A stretch of DNA of 64,000 nucleotides, taken from Pseudomonas sp. Leaf48. GTDB lineage: Bacteria; Pseudomonadota; Gammaproteobacteria; Pseudomonadales; Pseudomonadaceae. The stretch covers positions 62,001 to 126,000 of the forward strand of contig NZ_LMLH01000030.1 of NCBI RefSeq assembly GCF_001421885.1, read 5' to 3'. The notes under the pieces are model-generated. The model worked only from the letters and a program-made list of their open reading frames with translations. It had not been told where the DNA came from and did not search any database. How positions within the stretch are numbered: the stretch's first letter is position 1; each line of letters begins with the position of its first letter. Below are positions 26,440 to 33,236 of this stretch, piece after piece. The position numbers were made by a program, and so were the translations under genes.

Positions 26440-26715
26440 ATGACCGATACCGAAGTAAAGGCGCCAAAGATCGAATTCCCTGCCACTGATTACCCGGTTA
26501 AGGTGATCAGCGATACTGGCGTGGGCAACAAGGACAGGATCATCGACATCGTCAGGAAACACGCCACCATCAACGATGAGCGTGTTGACGAGCGCCAGAG
26601 CAGCAACGGCAAATACACCACCATTCAGTTGCACATTGTCGCGACCGACCAGGACCAGCTGTACAACATCAACAGCGAACTGCGGGCCACCGGTTTCGTG
26701 CACATGGTGCTGTGA
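26440..26715 (+). CDS. ybeD: DUF493 family protein (YbeD)
   Basis: A 91-residue protein: IEFPATDYPVKVISDTGVG, then RQSSNGKYTTIQLHIVATDQ-like residues and the C-terminal NSELRATGFVHMVL. This is the YbeD/DUF493 ACT-like fold found next to lipB in many gammaproteobacteria. The molecular role is not established. The stop overlaps the lipB start (TGATG), so the two are translationally linked. Confidence 0.93.
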   Translation: MTDTEVKAPKIEFPATDYPVKVISDTGVGNKDRIIDIVRKHATINDERVDERQSSNGKYTTIQLHIVATDQDQLYNINSELRATGFVHMVL

Positions 26716-27362
26716 TGTCTGGCACGCTGGGCTTTCGCGAGCTCGGCCAGATGGCTTACGAGCCGGTCTGGCATGCCATGCAACGCTTCACCAACGAGCG
26801 CGGCAACGACGCCCCTGACGAAATCTGGCTGGTCGAGCACCCTGCGGTGTTCACCCAGGGCCAGGCGGGCAAGGCCGAACATCTGTTGCTTCCCGGTGAT
26901 ATTCCGGTGGTGCAGGTCGACCGTGGTGGTCAGGTGACTTACCACGGGCCGGGTCAGTTGGTGGCTTACCTGCTGCTCGATGTGCGCAAATTGGGTTTTG
27001 GCGTGCGCGATCTGGTCAGCCGGATGGAGCAATGCCTGATCGAGCTGCTGGCCAGTTACGGCGTAACCGCCGCGGCCAAGCCCGATGCACCAGGCGTCTA
27101 CGTCGACGGGGCGAAAATCGCTTCACTGGGTCTGCGGATCCGCCACGGCTGTTCCTTTCATGGCCTGGCCCTGAATGTGGACATGAACCTGGAACCGTTT
27201 CGACGGATTAATCCCTGCGGCTACGCCGGGCTGGCGATGACCCAGCTGAGCGATCACGCAGGATCGATTGAATTTGCCGAGGTAAGTGCCCGGCTGCGTG
27301 CGCAGCTCGTCAAACACCTCGACTATGCTGAGCAGACGACCCTAACGGGCGGAATCGACTGA
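26715..27362 (+). CDS. lipB: Lipoyl(octanoyl) transferase
   Basis: A 215-residue enzyme that moves octanoate from acyl carrier protein to lipoyl domains. Motifs seen are DRGGQVTYHGPGQLVAYLL, GVYVDGAKIASLGLR and NPCGYAGLAMTQL; the Cys of PCGYAG is the acyl-enzyme nucleophile and the Lys of GAKIA is the partner. It starts at ATG 26715, overlapping ybeD. lipA follows one base after its stop. Confidence 0.96.
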   Translation: MSGTLGFRELGQMAYEPVWHAMQRFTNERGNDAPDEIWLVEHPAVFTQGQAGKAEHLLLPGDIPVVQVDRGGQVTYHGPGQLVAYLLLDVRKLGFGVRDLVSRMEQCLIELLASYGVTAAAKPDAPGVYVDGAKIASLGLRIRHGCSFHGLALNVDMNLEPFRRINPCGYAGLAMTQLSDHAGSIEFAEVSARLRAQLVKHLDYAEQTTLTGGID

Positions 27363-27363
27363 T

Positions 27364-28386
27364 ATGACTACTGATGCAGTGCAAACCATGATCCCGACGC
27401 AGGATGTCACCGAGCGTCCGGCCCCGCGTGCCAAGGTTGAAGCCGGCGTAAAGCTGCGCGGCGCCGAAAAGGTTGCACGCATCCCGGTGAAGATCATTCC
27501 GACCACCGAACTGCCGAAGAAACCCGACTGGATTCGCGTGCGCATCCCGGTGTCTCCGGAAGTCGACCGCATCAAGGCCCTGTTGCGTAAACACAAGCTG
27601 CACAGCGTTTGCGAAGAGGCCTCTTGCCCGAACCTGGGCGAGTGCTTCTCCGGTGGTACCGCAACCTTCATGATCATGGGTGACATCTGCACCCGTCGTT
27701 GCCCGTTCTGCGACGTCGGCCACGGCCGGCCGAAGCCACTGGACGTCAACGAGCCGGAAAGCCTGGCCATCGCCATCGCCGACCTGAAACTCAAGTACGT
27801 GGTGATCACCTCGGTGGACCGCGACGACCTGCGTGACGGCGGCGCCCAGCACTTTGCCGACTGCATCCGTGAAATCCGCAAGCTGTCGCCGAACGTGCAG
27901 CTCGAGACCCTGGTTCCCGACTACCGTGGCCGCATGGACATCGCGCTGCAAATCACCGCCGCCGAGCCGCCGGATGTGTTCAACCACAACCTGGAAACCG
28001 TGCCGCGCCTGTACAAGGCTGCGCGCCCGGGTTCGGACTACCAGTGGTCGCTGACCCTGCTGCAACGCTTCAAGCAGATGATGCCGCACATTCCGACCAA
28101 GTCCGGCCTGATGCTGGGTCTGGGCGAAACCGACGAAGAAGTCATCGAAGTCATGAAGCGCATGCGCGAGCACGACATCGACATGTTGACCCTGGGCCAG
28201 TATCTGCAACCGTCCCGCAGTCACTTGCCGGTTCAGCGCTTCGTGCACCCGGACACCTTCGCCTGGTTCGCCGAGGAAGGTTACAAAATGGGCTTCAAGA
28301 ACGTCGCCTCCGGTCCGCTGGTGCGTTCCTCGTACCACGCCGACGAACAGGCGAAGCTGGTCAAGGCCGAGCTGCTCGGCGCCTGA
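27364..28386 (+). CDS. lipA: Lipoyl synthase
   Basis: A 340-residue radical SAM enzyme. The auxiliary cluster motif is CEEASCPNLGEC (Cys-x4-Cys-x5-Cys) and the radical SAM motif CTRRCPFCDV (CxxxCxxC), ending with the RSSYHADEQ segment that supplies the conserved Ser ligand. It inserts two sulfurs into octanoyl domains to finish lipoate. It is the last gene of ybeD-lipB-lipA, followed by a clear terminator. Confidence 0.97.
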   Translation: MTTDAVQTMIPTQDVTERPAPRAKVEAGVKLRGAEKVARIPVKIIPTTELPKKPDWIRVRIPVSPEVDRIKALLRKHKLHSVCEEASCPNLGECFSGGTATFMIMGDICTRRCPFCDVGHGRPKPLDVNEPESLAIAIADLKLKYVVITSVDRDDLRDGGAQHFADCIREIRKLSPNVQLETLVPDYRGRMDIALQITAAEPPDVFNHNLETVPRLYKAARPGSDYQWSLTLLQRFKQMMPHIPTKSGLMLGLGETDEEVIEVMKRMREHDIDMLTLGQYLQPSRSHLPVQRFVHPDTFAWFAEEGYKMGFKNVASGPLVRSSYHADEQAKLVKAELLGA

Positions 28387-28402
28387 TTGGGTGATTCACC
28401 GG

Positions 28403-28443
28403 AAAATGCCCGCATGGCTCCACAGCTCTGCGGGCATTTTTTT
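28403..28443 (+). terminator. Rho-independent terminator after lipA
   Basis: A 12-bp stem, AAAATGCCCGCA with its complement TGCGGGCATTTT, is followed by a run of T (28437-28443). It lies 17 bases after the lipA stop, a canonical intrinsic terminator. The rest of the gap to 28560 shows no other structure. Confidence 0.92.
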
Positions 28444-28560
28444 GCCTGTCTTACAGCGATGGCCGCTTTTTCCTGCAACCTGCGGGACGATTGACCCTCT
28501 TCTGTTTGTTCCCGTTCCTGACTACTGTGTGCTGAAGTTTTCACGCAGGGAGATTCACGG

Positions 28561-29511
28561 ATGACCGCTCGACCGAACCACACCCTTTGGCCCCATGTTC
28601 CTGTCCCCGCCTTGCCGTCAGAAGGGCTGATCGGCGTTATTGCGCCTGCAGGACCCGCAGCGCTGGACACCGACAAAGCCGTGCAATGGATGCGTGCTCG
28701 TGGCTATTCACTGAAAGTGTTTCCCGGCGTATACGAGAAGGATGGCTACCTGGCCGGAAGCGACGAGGTGCGGCTCAATGATCTGCACGCCGCCTTCGCC
28801 GACCGTGAGGTGGATGCGATCATCTGCCTGCGCGGCGGATACGGGACGCCTCGTTTGCTTGATCGCATTGATTTTCAGCTGCTGCGCGATAATGCCAAGC
28901 CATTCGTCGGCTACAGCGATATCACCGCACTGCATCTGGCGATCAGCCGCTATGCCGGTTTTGTAACCTTCCATGGTCCGCTGCTCAATGCGGACTTGTT
29001 GGGAGATAAGCAAAAGCCCACCGAGTCCTCGTTTTTCAACATGCTGCGCGGTCAAATGAAGGCGGGCAGCGTACTGGCGCACCCGGTGGCCTACCCATTG
29101 ACCATGATCGAGCCAGGCATCGCTCACGGGCGCTTGCTCGGCGGCAATCTGGCCATGATCGCCGCGACCATGGGCACACCTTACGAGATGGACGCCGAGG
29201 GTGTCATTCTGTTGATCGAGGACATCAACGAGCCGCTGTATCGCATCGACCGGTTACTCACTCAACTGCGGCTGGCTGGCACGTTGCACAAGTTGCGCGG
29301 TGTGCTGGTCGGGGATGTAGCGGGGGTGGAGATGGCAGCGCTGGACAGGTTGCTCAAGCAGACCTTCGAGCCATTTAAGATTCCGGTGCTGTCCGGGTGG
29401 CGCAGTGGGCACTGCGATCCGAACCTGACGTTGCCCATGGGGGCGTTGGTCAGGCTGGATGCCGGGAGCAAGGAACTGGTACTGGAGCAGGATGTGGTGG
29501 TCAGGCGCTAG
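28561..29511 (+). CDS. ldcA: LD-carboxypeptidase (S66 family)
   Basis: A 316-residue cytoplasmic serine peptidase. The nucleophile lies in FVGYSDITALH; other S66 features are LRGGYGTPRLLD, HGRLLGGNLAMIAATMGTP and EDINEPLYRIDRLLTQL (Glu), with a C-terminal GHCDPNLTLP holding the His. It removes the terminal D-Ala from murein tetrapeptides during recycling. The S66 family also contains the microcin C immunity peptidase MccF. This copy stands among cell-wall genes, so LdcA is the better call. Confidence 0.93.
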   Translation: MTARPNHTLWPHVPVPALPSEGLIGVIAPAGPAALDTDKAVQWMRARGYSLKVFPGVYEKDGYLAGSDEVRLNDLHAAFADREVDAIICLRGGYGTPRLLDRIDFQLLRDNAKPFVGYSDITALHLAISRYAGFVTFHGPLLNADLLGDKQKPTESSFFNMLRGQMKAGSVLAHPVAYPLTMIEPGIAHGRLLGGNLAMIAATMGTPYEMDAEGVILLIEDINEPLYRIDRLLTQLRLAGTLHKLRGVLVGDVAGVEMAALDRLLKQTFEPFKIPVLSGWRSGHCDPNLTLPMGALVRLDAGSKELVLEQDVVVRR

Positions 29512-29534
29512 ACTTTCATTGCCTGTCAGTCAGT

Positions 29535-29618
29535 CTTCGCGAGCAAGCCCGCTCCCACATTCCACTCTTTTCGTATGCAAGAACGCGGTTCAATGTGGGA
29601 GCGGGCTTGCTCGCGAAG
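29535..29618. repeat. REP doublet (GGAGCGGGCTTGCTCGCGA family)
   Basis: The 27-base arm at 29535-29561 recurs inverted at 29592-29618, each with the palindromic core GAGCRRGCTTGCTCGC. It lies between two converging genes. Confidence 0.92.
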
Positions 29619-29640
29619 GCAGTTCCGGCCATTCGGCTAG

Positions 29641-30963
29641 TTAACGGTTACGCAACCCTTCCAGCAACTTGTGCGTCGGATACCCATCCGCTGGCCAGCC
29701 AAACGACTGCTGGGCGCTGCGGATGGCCTTGCGGGTGTTGGCGCCGATGATGCCGTCGGCAGTGCCGGCGTCGTAGTTTTGCGCGCTCAGCAGGTTTTGC
29801 AGTTCGATCCGCTCGGTACGGCTCAGCGGCAGGTCATCTTTGGGCCAGCTGCCCTGGATCTGGCCTGCGCCGTTGAAGCGCTCGGACAGCAGGCTTACGC
29901 CCAAAGCGTAGGATGACGAGTTGTTGTACTTGAGAATCGCCCGGAAGTTGTCGAGCACCAGGAACGCCGGGCCACGATAACCGGCTGGCAGCAGCAGCGC
30001 TGCGGACAGCTGTTCCGAGCCTGCCGGTGGCTGGGCTCCATTGGGCAGGGTCACGCCCAGCTGACGCCATTCGGCGACGCTCTTGCGAATCGTGCCATCG
30101 GCCAGCATGTAGTTGAAGCCACCCGGCAATTGCACTTCGAAGCCCCATGGCTGGCCTCGCTGCCAGCCCGAGCTTTGCAGGTAATGCGCGGTCGAAGCCA
30201 GTGCGTCGGCGGAACTGCCCCAGATGTCGCGGCGACCGTCGCCATCGAAGTCCACGGCGTGGGTGTTGTAGGTGGTCGGGATAAACTGGGTCTGGCCCAT
30301 GGCGCCCGCCCACGAACCGAGCATTTTCTCCGGTTGGATATCACCTTGCTGCAGGATTTGCAGGGCAGCGATCAATTGCGCGTGAGCGAAGTCGGGACGG
30401 CGGCCCTCGTAGGCCAGGGTCGCCAGGGAGTTGATCACCGACTGGCTGCCCTGGAACTGACCAAAGTTACTTTCCATTCCCCACACCGCGACCAAGGCCT
30501 GCCGATCGACGCCGTAGCGCTGCTCGATGCTTTGCAGGACATCGGCATACTGATTGACCAACGCCTGGCCTTTGCGAACCCGCAGTGGCGACAGGGCGCC
30601 GTCGAGGTATTCCCATACCGGTTTTGCGAATTCCGGTTGGCTGCGATCGGCACGGATCACACTGGGGTCGAAGCTGACATTGGCGAAAGCGCGATCAAAC
30701 AGATCGGCGCGGATACCCGCGGCCAAGGCATCTTTGCGAAAACCCGCCTGCCATTCGGCAAAGGTCTGGGTTGGCTGTATGTCGAGGTTCTCACCTGTTG
30801 GAACCACAGGTGGAACAACCGCCGGTGCGGTAGCGACGGGAAGTGTCTGAAGCGGCTGAGCGTCGGCTGCGGTCGGTTTTTCCGCGCAGGCGACAAGCAA
30901 AATGAGGCTGGAGGCTGCAATCAATTGGCGCAGGTGCCAACGACGGGGAAGACAAAAGGGCAT
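29641..30963 (-). CDS. Lytic murein transglycosylase with C-terminal peptidoglycan-binding domain
   Basis: A 440-residue lipoprotein (lipobox LVAC, Cys26) related to MltB. A transglycosylase domain at about 70-360 holds the catalytic Glu164 in WGMESNFGQFQG plus GAMGQTQFIPTTYNTHAVD. A C-terminal PG_binding_1 domain includes YDAGTADGIIGANTRKAIRS. It is a second MltB-family enzyme in the window and differs from the 22988 copy in its lipid anchor and extra binding domain. The ATG at 30963 is chosen because it gives a proper lipoprotein signal. Confidence 0.93.
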   Translation of the reverse strand: MPFCLPRRWHLRQLIAASSLILLVACAEKPTAADAQPLQTLPVATAPAVVPPVVPTGENLDIQPTQTFAEWQAGFRKDALAAGIRADLFDRAFANVSFDPSVIRADRSQPEFAKPVWEYLDGALSPLRVRKGQALVNQYADVLQSIEQRYGVDRQALVAVWGMESNFGQFQGSQSVINSLATLAYEGRRPDFAHAQLIAALQILQQGDIQPEKMLGSWAGAMGQTQFIPTTYNTHAVDFDGDGRRDIWGSSADALASTAHYLQSSGWQRGQPWGFEVQLPGGFNYMLADGTIRKSVAEWRQLGVTLPNGAQPPAGSEQLSAALLLPAGYRGPAFLVLDNFRAILKYNNSSSYALGVSLLSERFNGAGQIQGSWPKDDLPLSRTERIELQNLLSAQNYDAGTADGIIGANTRKAIRSAQQSFGWPADGYPTHKLLEGLRNR

Positions 30964-31024
30964 GCACGGGTCCAGGGAAAACGGATCAGGTACAGACCTT
31001 AACATGTAGAAGGGGTGCTGCGCT

Positions 31025-31189
31025 TCAAGCAGCCAGAAAGTAAGAAGCCTCCCAGCTATCAGACTGGAAGGCTTCGCGGCGGTAGCTGCCTTTGCCCTTG
31101 GCGGTTCGTTCCTGACGGCTGCGGAACAGGGGCTGGGCGATGATGGATTTGGCCTTGTTGGGGCCGTGTCTGGACGGCTTTTTGCTCAT
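31025..31189 (-). CDS. arfA: Alternative ribosome-rescue factor A
   Basis: A 54-residue basic protein, MSKKPSRHGPNKAKSIIAQP..., with the ArfA core (GRGxIxDNALxxLFRxRxxKxGKGSY type: LFRSRQERTAKGKGSYRR) and the tail FQSDSWEASYFLAA. ArfA recruits RF2 to ribosomes stalled on nonstop mRNA as a backup for tmRNA. The 3' part of its own coding sequence forms a strong hairpin, the hallmark of arfA genes, which are normally expressed from truncated transcripts. Confidence 0.9.
   Translation of the reverse strand: MSKKPSRHGPNKAKSIIAQPLFRSRQERTAKGKGSYRREAFQSDSWEASYFLAA
31044..31075 (-). promoter_or_regulatory. Intragenic hairpin in arfA
   Basis: In the arfA mRNA a 12-bp stem (GAAGCCTTCCAG pairing with CTGGGAGGCTTC, one G-U pair) closes on an eight-base loop, followed by TTACTTTCTGG, all inside the reading frame. 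In E. coli the equivalent hairpin causes RNase III cleavage or termination, so a nonstop arfA mRNA is made and its product is removed by trans-translation. Confidence 0.82.
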
Positions 31190-31294
31190 GATCGGATCTC
31201 TCGATTGAGTGATTTTTGCGCGGGGAAATAATCTGCTGAAGTTGGGGTTCTGTCTAGTGCCCACATTGTGTAGGACCTTTCCGTCTTCTGGGGC

Positions 31295-31463
31295 TTTTGT
31301 GGCGAGGGGGCTTGTCGGACCGCCGCACCGCCCCGTTCGGCTGCGAAGCAGTCGTAAAACCGGCGCCCGCGGGATTTCTGGACAAACGCTGTTGCAGATT
31401 TCAGGGCCGCTTCGCGCCCCAACGGGGTGATGCGGCATTCCGACAAGCCCCCTCGCCACAAAA
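31295..31463. repeat. REP doublet, widely spaced (GGCGAGGGGGCTTGTCGGA variant)
   Basis: TTTTGTGGCGAGGGGGCTTG at 31295-31314 recurs inverted at 31444-31463, around about 115 bases. Unlike the other doublets the core reads GGGGGCTTGTCGGA, so each arm is a weaker palindrome. It fills most of the gap between holA and arfA. Confidence 0.85.
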
Positions 31464-31466
31464 AAC

Positions 31467-32504
31467 TCACTCGGCGGGCAGCGACAATCTCTGGCCGGCC
31501 ATCAACAACGACAACCGACTGAGGCTCATCCACGGCGACCCGGCAGCCTGGCCCTTGATTTGCGCGTCGATGCGCTGAGCTTCCAGCAGCAACTGCGCCC
31601 AGCGTTGTGCCGAGTAGCGTTGCAGGGCCTTGCTCATCAACGGTTTGCGCTTGTCCCAGACAGGCGGTTTGGCCTGGCTGAATGCCTTGTCCAACGGCGT
31701 GCCCTGGCTGTATTGCAGGGAAATATTGGCCAGCAGACGCAGTTCACGGGCCAGGGCCCAGAGAATCACCGGCGGTTCAACGCCTTCACCGCGTAATCCT
31801 TCGAGCATGCGCAAGGCATGGGCCGCTTCGCCGTTGAGCACCGCATCGGTCAGGCCAAAGACATCGAAGCGTGCACTGTCGGCCACCGCAGCCTGCACGG
31901 TTTCAACAGTGATCTGTCCGCCTTCGGCCATCAGCTTGAGCTTTTCGATTTCCTGGGCGGCTGCCAGCAGGTTGCCCTCGACTCGAGCCGCGATCAGTTC
32001 AACGGCGTCCTGGCTGGCGCTAAGCCCTGCCTGGGACAGGCGTTGACGAATCCAGCTCGGCAGCTGGCTGACATCCACCGGCCAGATTTGCACAAACTGG
32101 GTCTGCTGACCCTCGACCAGCGCTTTGCCCCACTTGGTCTTCTGCGCACTGCCATCGAGTTTCGGCAGGCTGATCAACAGCAGCGTGTCTTCGGCCGGGC
32201 GCGAGCAGTACTCGATGAGCGCGGCAGCACCTTTGTCACCGGGTTTGCCGGAAGGCAGACGCAGTTCCAACAGGCGCTTTTCGGCAAACAGCGACATGCT
32301 GGCGCCGGCTTGCAGCAGCGTACCCCAGTCGAAACTGGCGTCGGCGGCAAATACCTGGCGTTCATCGAAACCCTGTTGGCGCGCGGCTGTGCGAACAGCA
32401 TCGGCGGCCTCCTGGCACAACAACGGGTCATCGCCGCTGATGATGTAGACAGGCGCAAGGGTACCTTGCAGGTGTTTGGCGAGTTGGGCGGGAGCGAGCT
32501 TCAT
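31467..32504 (-). CDS. holA: DNA polymerase III delta subunit
   Basis: A 345-residue clamp-loader subunit beginning KLAPAQLAKHLQGTLAPVYI, then SGDDPLLCQEAADAVR, with the C-terminal delta fold ANISLQYSQGTPLDKAF and MSKALQRYSAQRWAQLLLEA (pieces). It opens the beta clamp for loading. Length matches E. coli HolA (343). It sits downstream of lptE as in most gammaproteobacteria (leuS-lptE-holA order). Confidence 0.95.
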   Translation of the reverse strand: MKLAPAQLAKHLQGTLAPVYIISGDDPLLCQEAADAVRTAARQQGFDERQVFAADASFDWGTLLQAGASMSLFAEKRLLELRLPSGKPGDKGAAALIEYCSRPAEDTLLLISLPKLDGSAQKTKWGKALVEGQQTQFVQIWPVDVSQLPSWIRQRLSQAGLSASQDAVELIAARVEGNLLAAAQEIEKLKLMAEGGQITVETVQAAVADSARFDVFGLTDAVLNGEAAHALRMLEGLRGEGVEPPVILWALARELRLLANISLQYSQGTPLDKAFSQAKPPVWDKRKPLMSKALQRYSAQRWAQLLLEAQRIDAQIKGQAAGSPWMSLSRLSLLMAGQRLSLPAE

Positions 32505-32519
32505 AAGAGAGGGCGAACA

Positions 32520-32535
32520 GGGCGCCTGAGCGCCC
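32520..32535. promoter_or_regulatory. Short hairpin between lptE and holA
   Basis: GGGCGC-ctga-GCGCCC forms a six-pair stem with a tetraloop in the 39-base lptE-holA gap. There is no U-run. It is a possible mRNA processing or stability element within the operon. Confidence 0.35.
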
Positions 32536-32543
32536 CGTAAGTC

Positions 32544-33149
32544 TTACTGCTGTGGCAGTTCGACAGGCGACTGACGCGGGGTGTTCGCTTCAGCCTTCTG
32601 TGCCGCTTCCAGTGCCGCGGCGTCAGCCTTGGCCTTGGCGTCGGCGGTCTGCTGCAACTGATCGAGCTGGGCCGGGGTCAGTTGTTGCAGACGCAGCATC
32701 ATGCGCTGAACCAGCTCGCGACGGGTTTCTACTCGCGCTGTATCTGCTTCCTGGTCGGAGCCCACGAGGTTGTTGCCGTCGTGCATGAAGATTTTCTGCA
32801 CTTCAAGCTTGTCGCTCAGCAGTGGCTGGTTGCCCTGGCCACGGATGTCGTAGCTCAGCACCGTACTCACTTGATACTCACCAGCGCGGCCGGCACCGGC
32901 GTAGCTGAGGATGCGCTGGCTTTCCTGTTCATTGGTCAGCACCAACTTGTAAGGTGCGCCGGTGTAAACCTTGACCCCGCTGCTTTGCAGAACCTGACGC
33001 AGTTGGGTAACGGTTTGGCCGTAGGCGTCACGGGCGCTCACGTCGAGTTCCTTGATCGCCAGCTCGTTGGTGCCGGTGCCGCGCAGCTGAAAACCACAGG
33101 CGCTCAACAGGACCGCAAGGCCCATCACCAGCAGATTGCGTTTGATCAT
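32544..33149 (-). CDS. lptE: LPS-assembly lipoprotein LptE
   Basis: A 201-residue lipoprotein with lipobox LLSACGF followed directly by QLRGTG, the LptE signature. The mature domain contains VKVYTGAPYKLVLTNEQ and ends in a Lys/Ala/Glu-rich tail of about 40 residues that looks unstructured. It plugs the LptD barrel at the outer membrane for LPS insertion. It lies between leuS and holA. Confidence 0.94.
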   Translation of the reverse strand: MIKRNLLVMGLAVLLSACGFQLRGTGTNELAIKELDVSARDAYGQTVTQLRQVLQSSGVKVYTGAPYKLVLTNEQESQRILSYAGAGRAGEYQVSTVLSYDIRGQGNQPLLSDKLEVQKIFMHDGNNLVGSDQEADTARVETRRELVQRMMLRLQQLTPAQLDQLQQTADAKAKADAAALEAAQKAEANTPRQSPVELPQQ

Positions 33150-33206
33150 CTTGTTGCTCCCCTTGAAACCATGTGGGCCGACCAGGCGGCCCGAAAGGTT
33201 TTACTC

Positions 33207-33228
33207 GGCGCCAGGCGTACCTGGCGCC
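33207..33228. promoter_or_regulatory. Hairpin between leuS and lptE
   Basis: GGCGCCAGG-cgta-CCTGGCGCC is a perfect nine-pair stem just after the leuS stop (minus strand). No U-run follows. It probably protects the leuS mRNA 3' end or tunes read-through into lptE-holA. Confidence 0.5.
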
Positions 33229-33236
33229 TGTTCCAA

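Noticed and set aside
28561..29511. The S66 peptidase considered as the microcin C immunity gene mccF
   Set aside because: It is 26 kb from the MccB-like operon and sits among cell-wall genes, so murein recycling LdcA is the simpler call.
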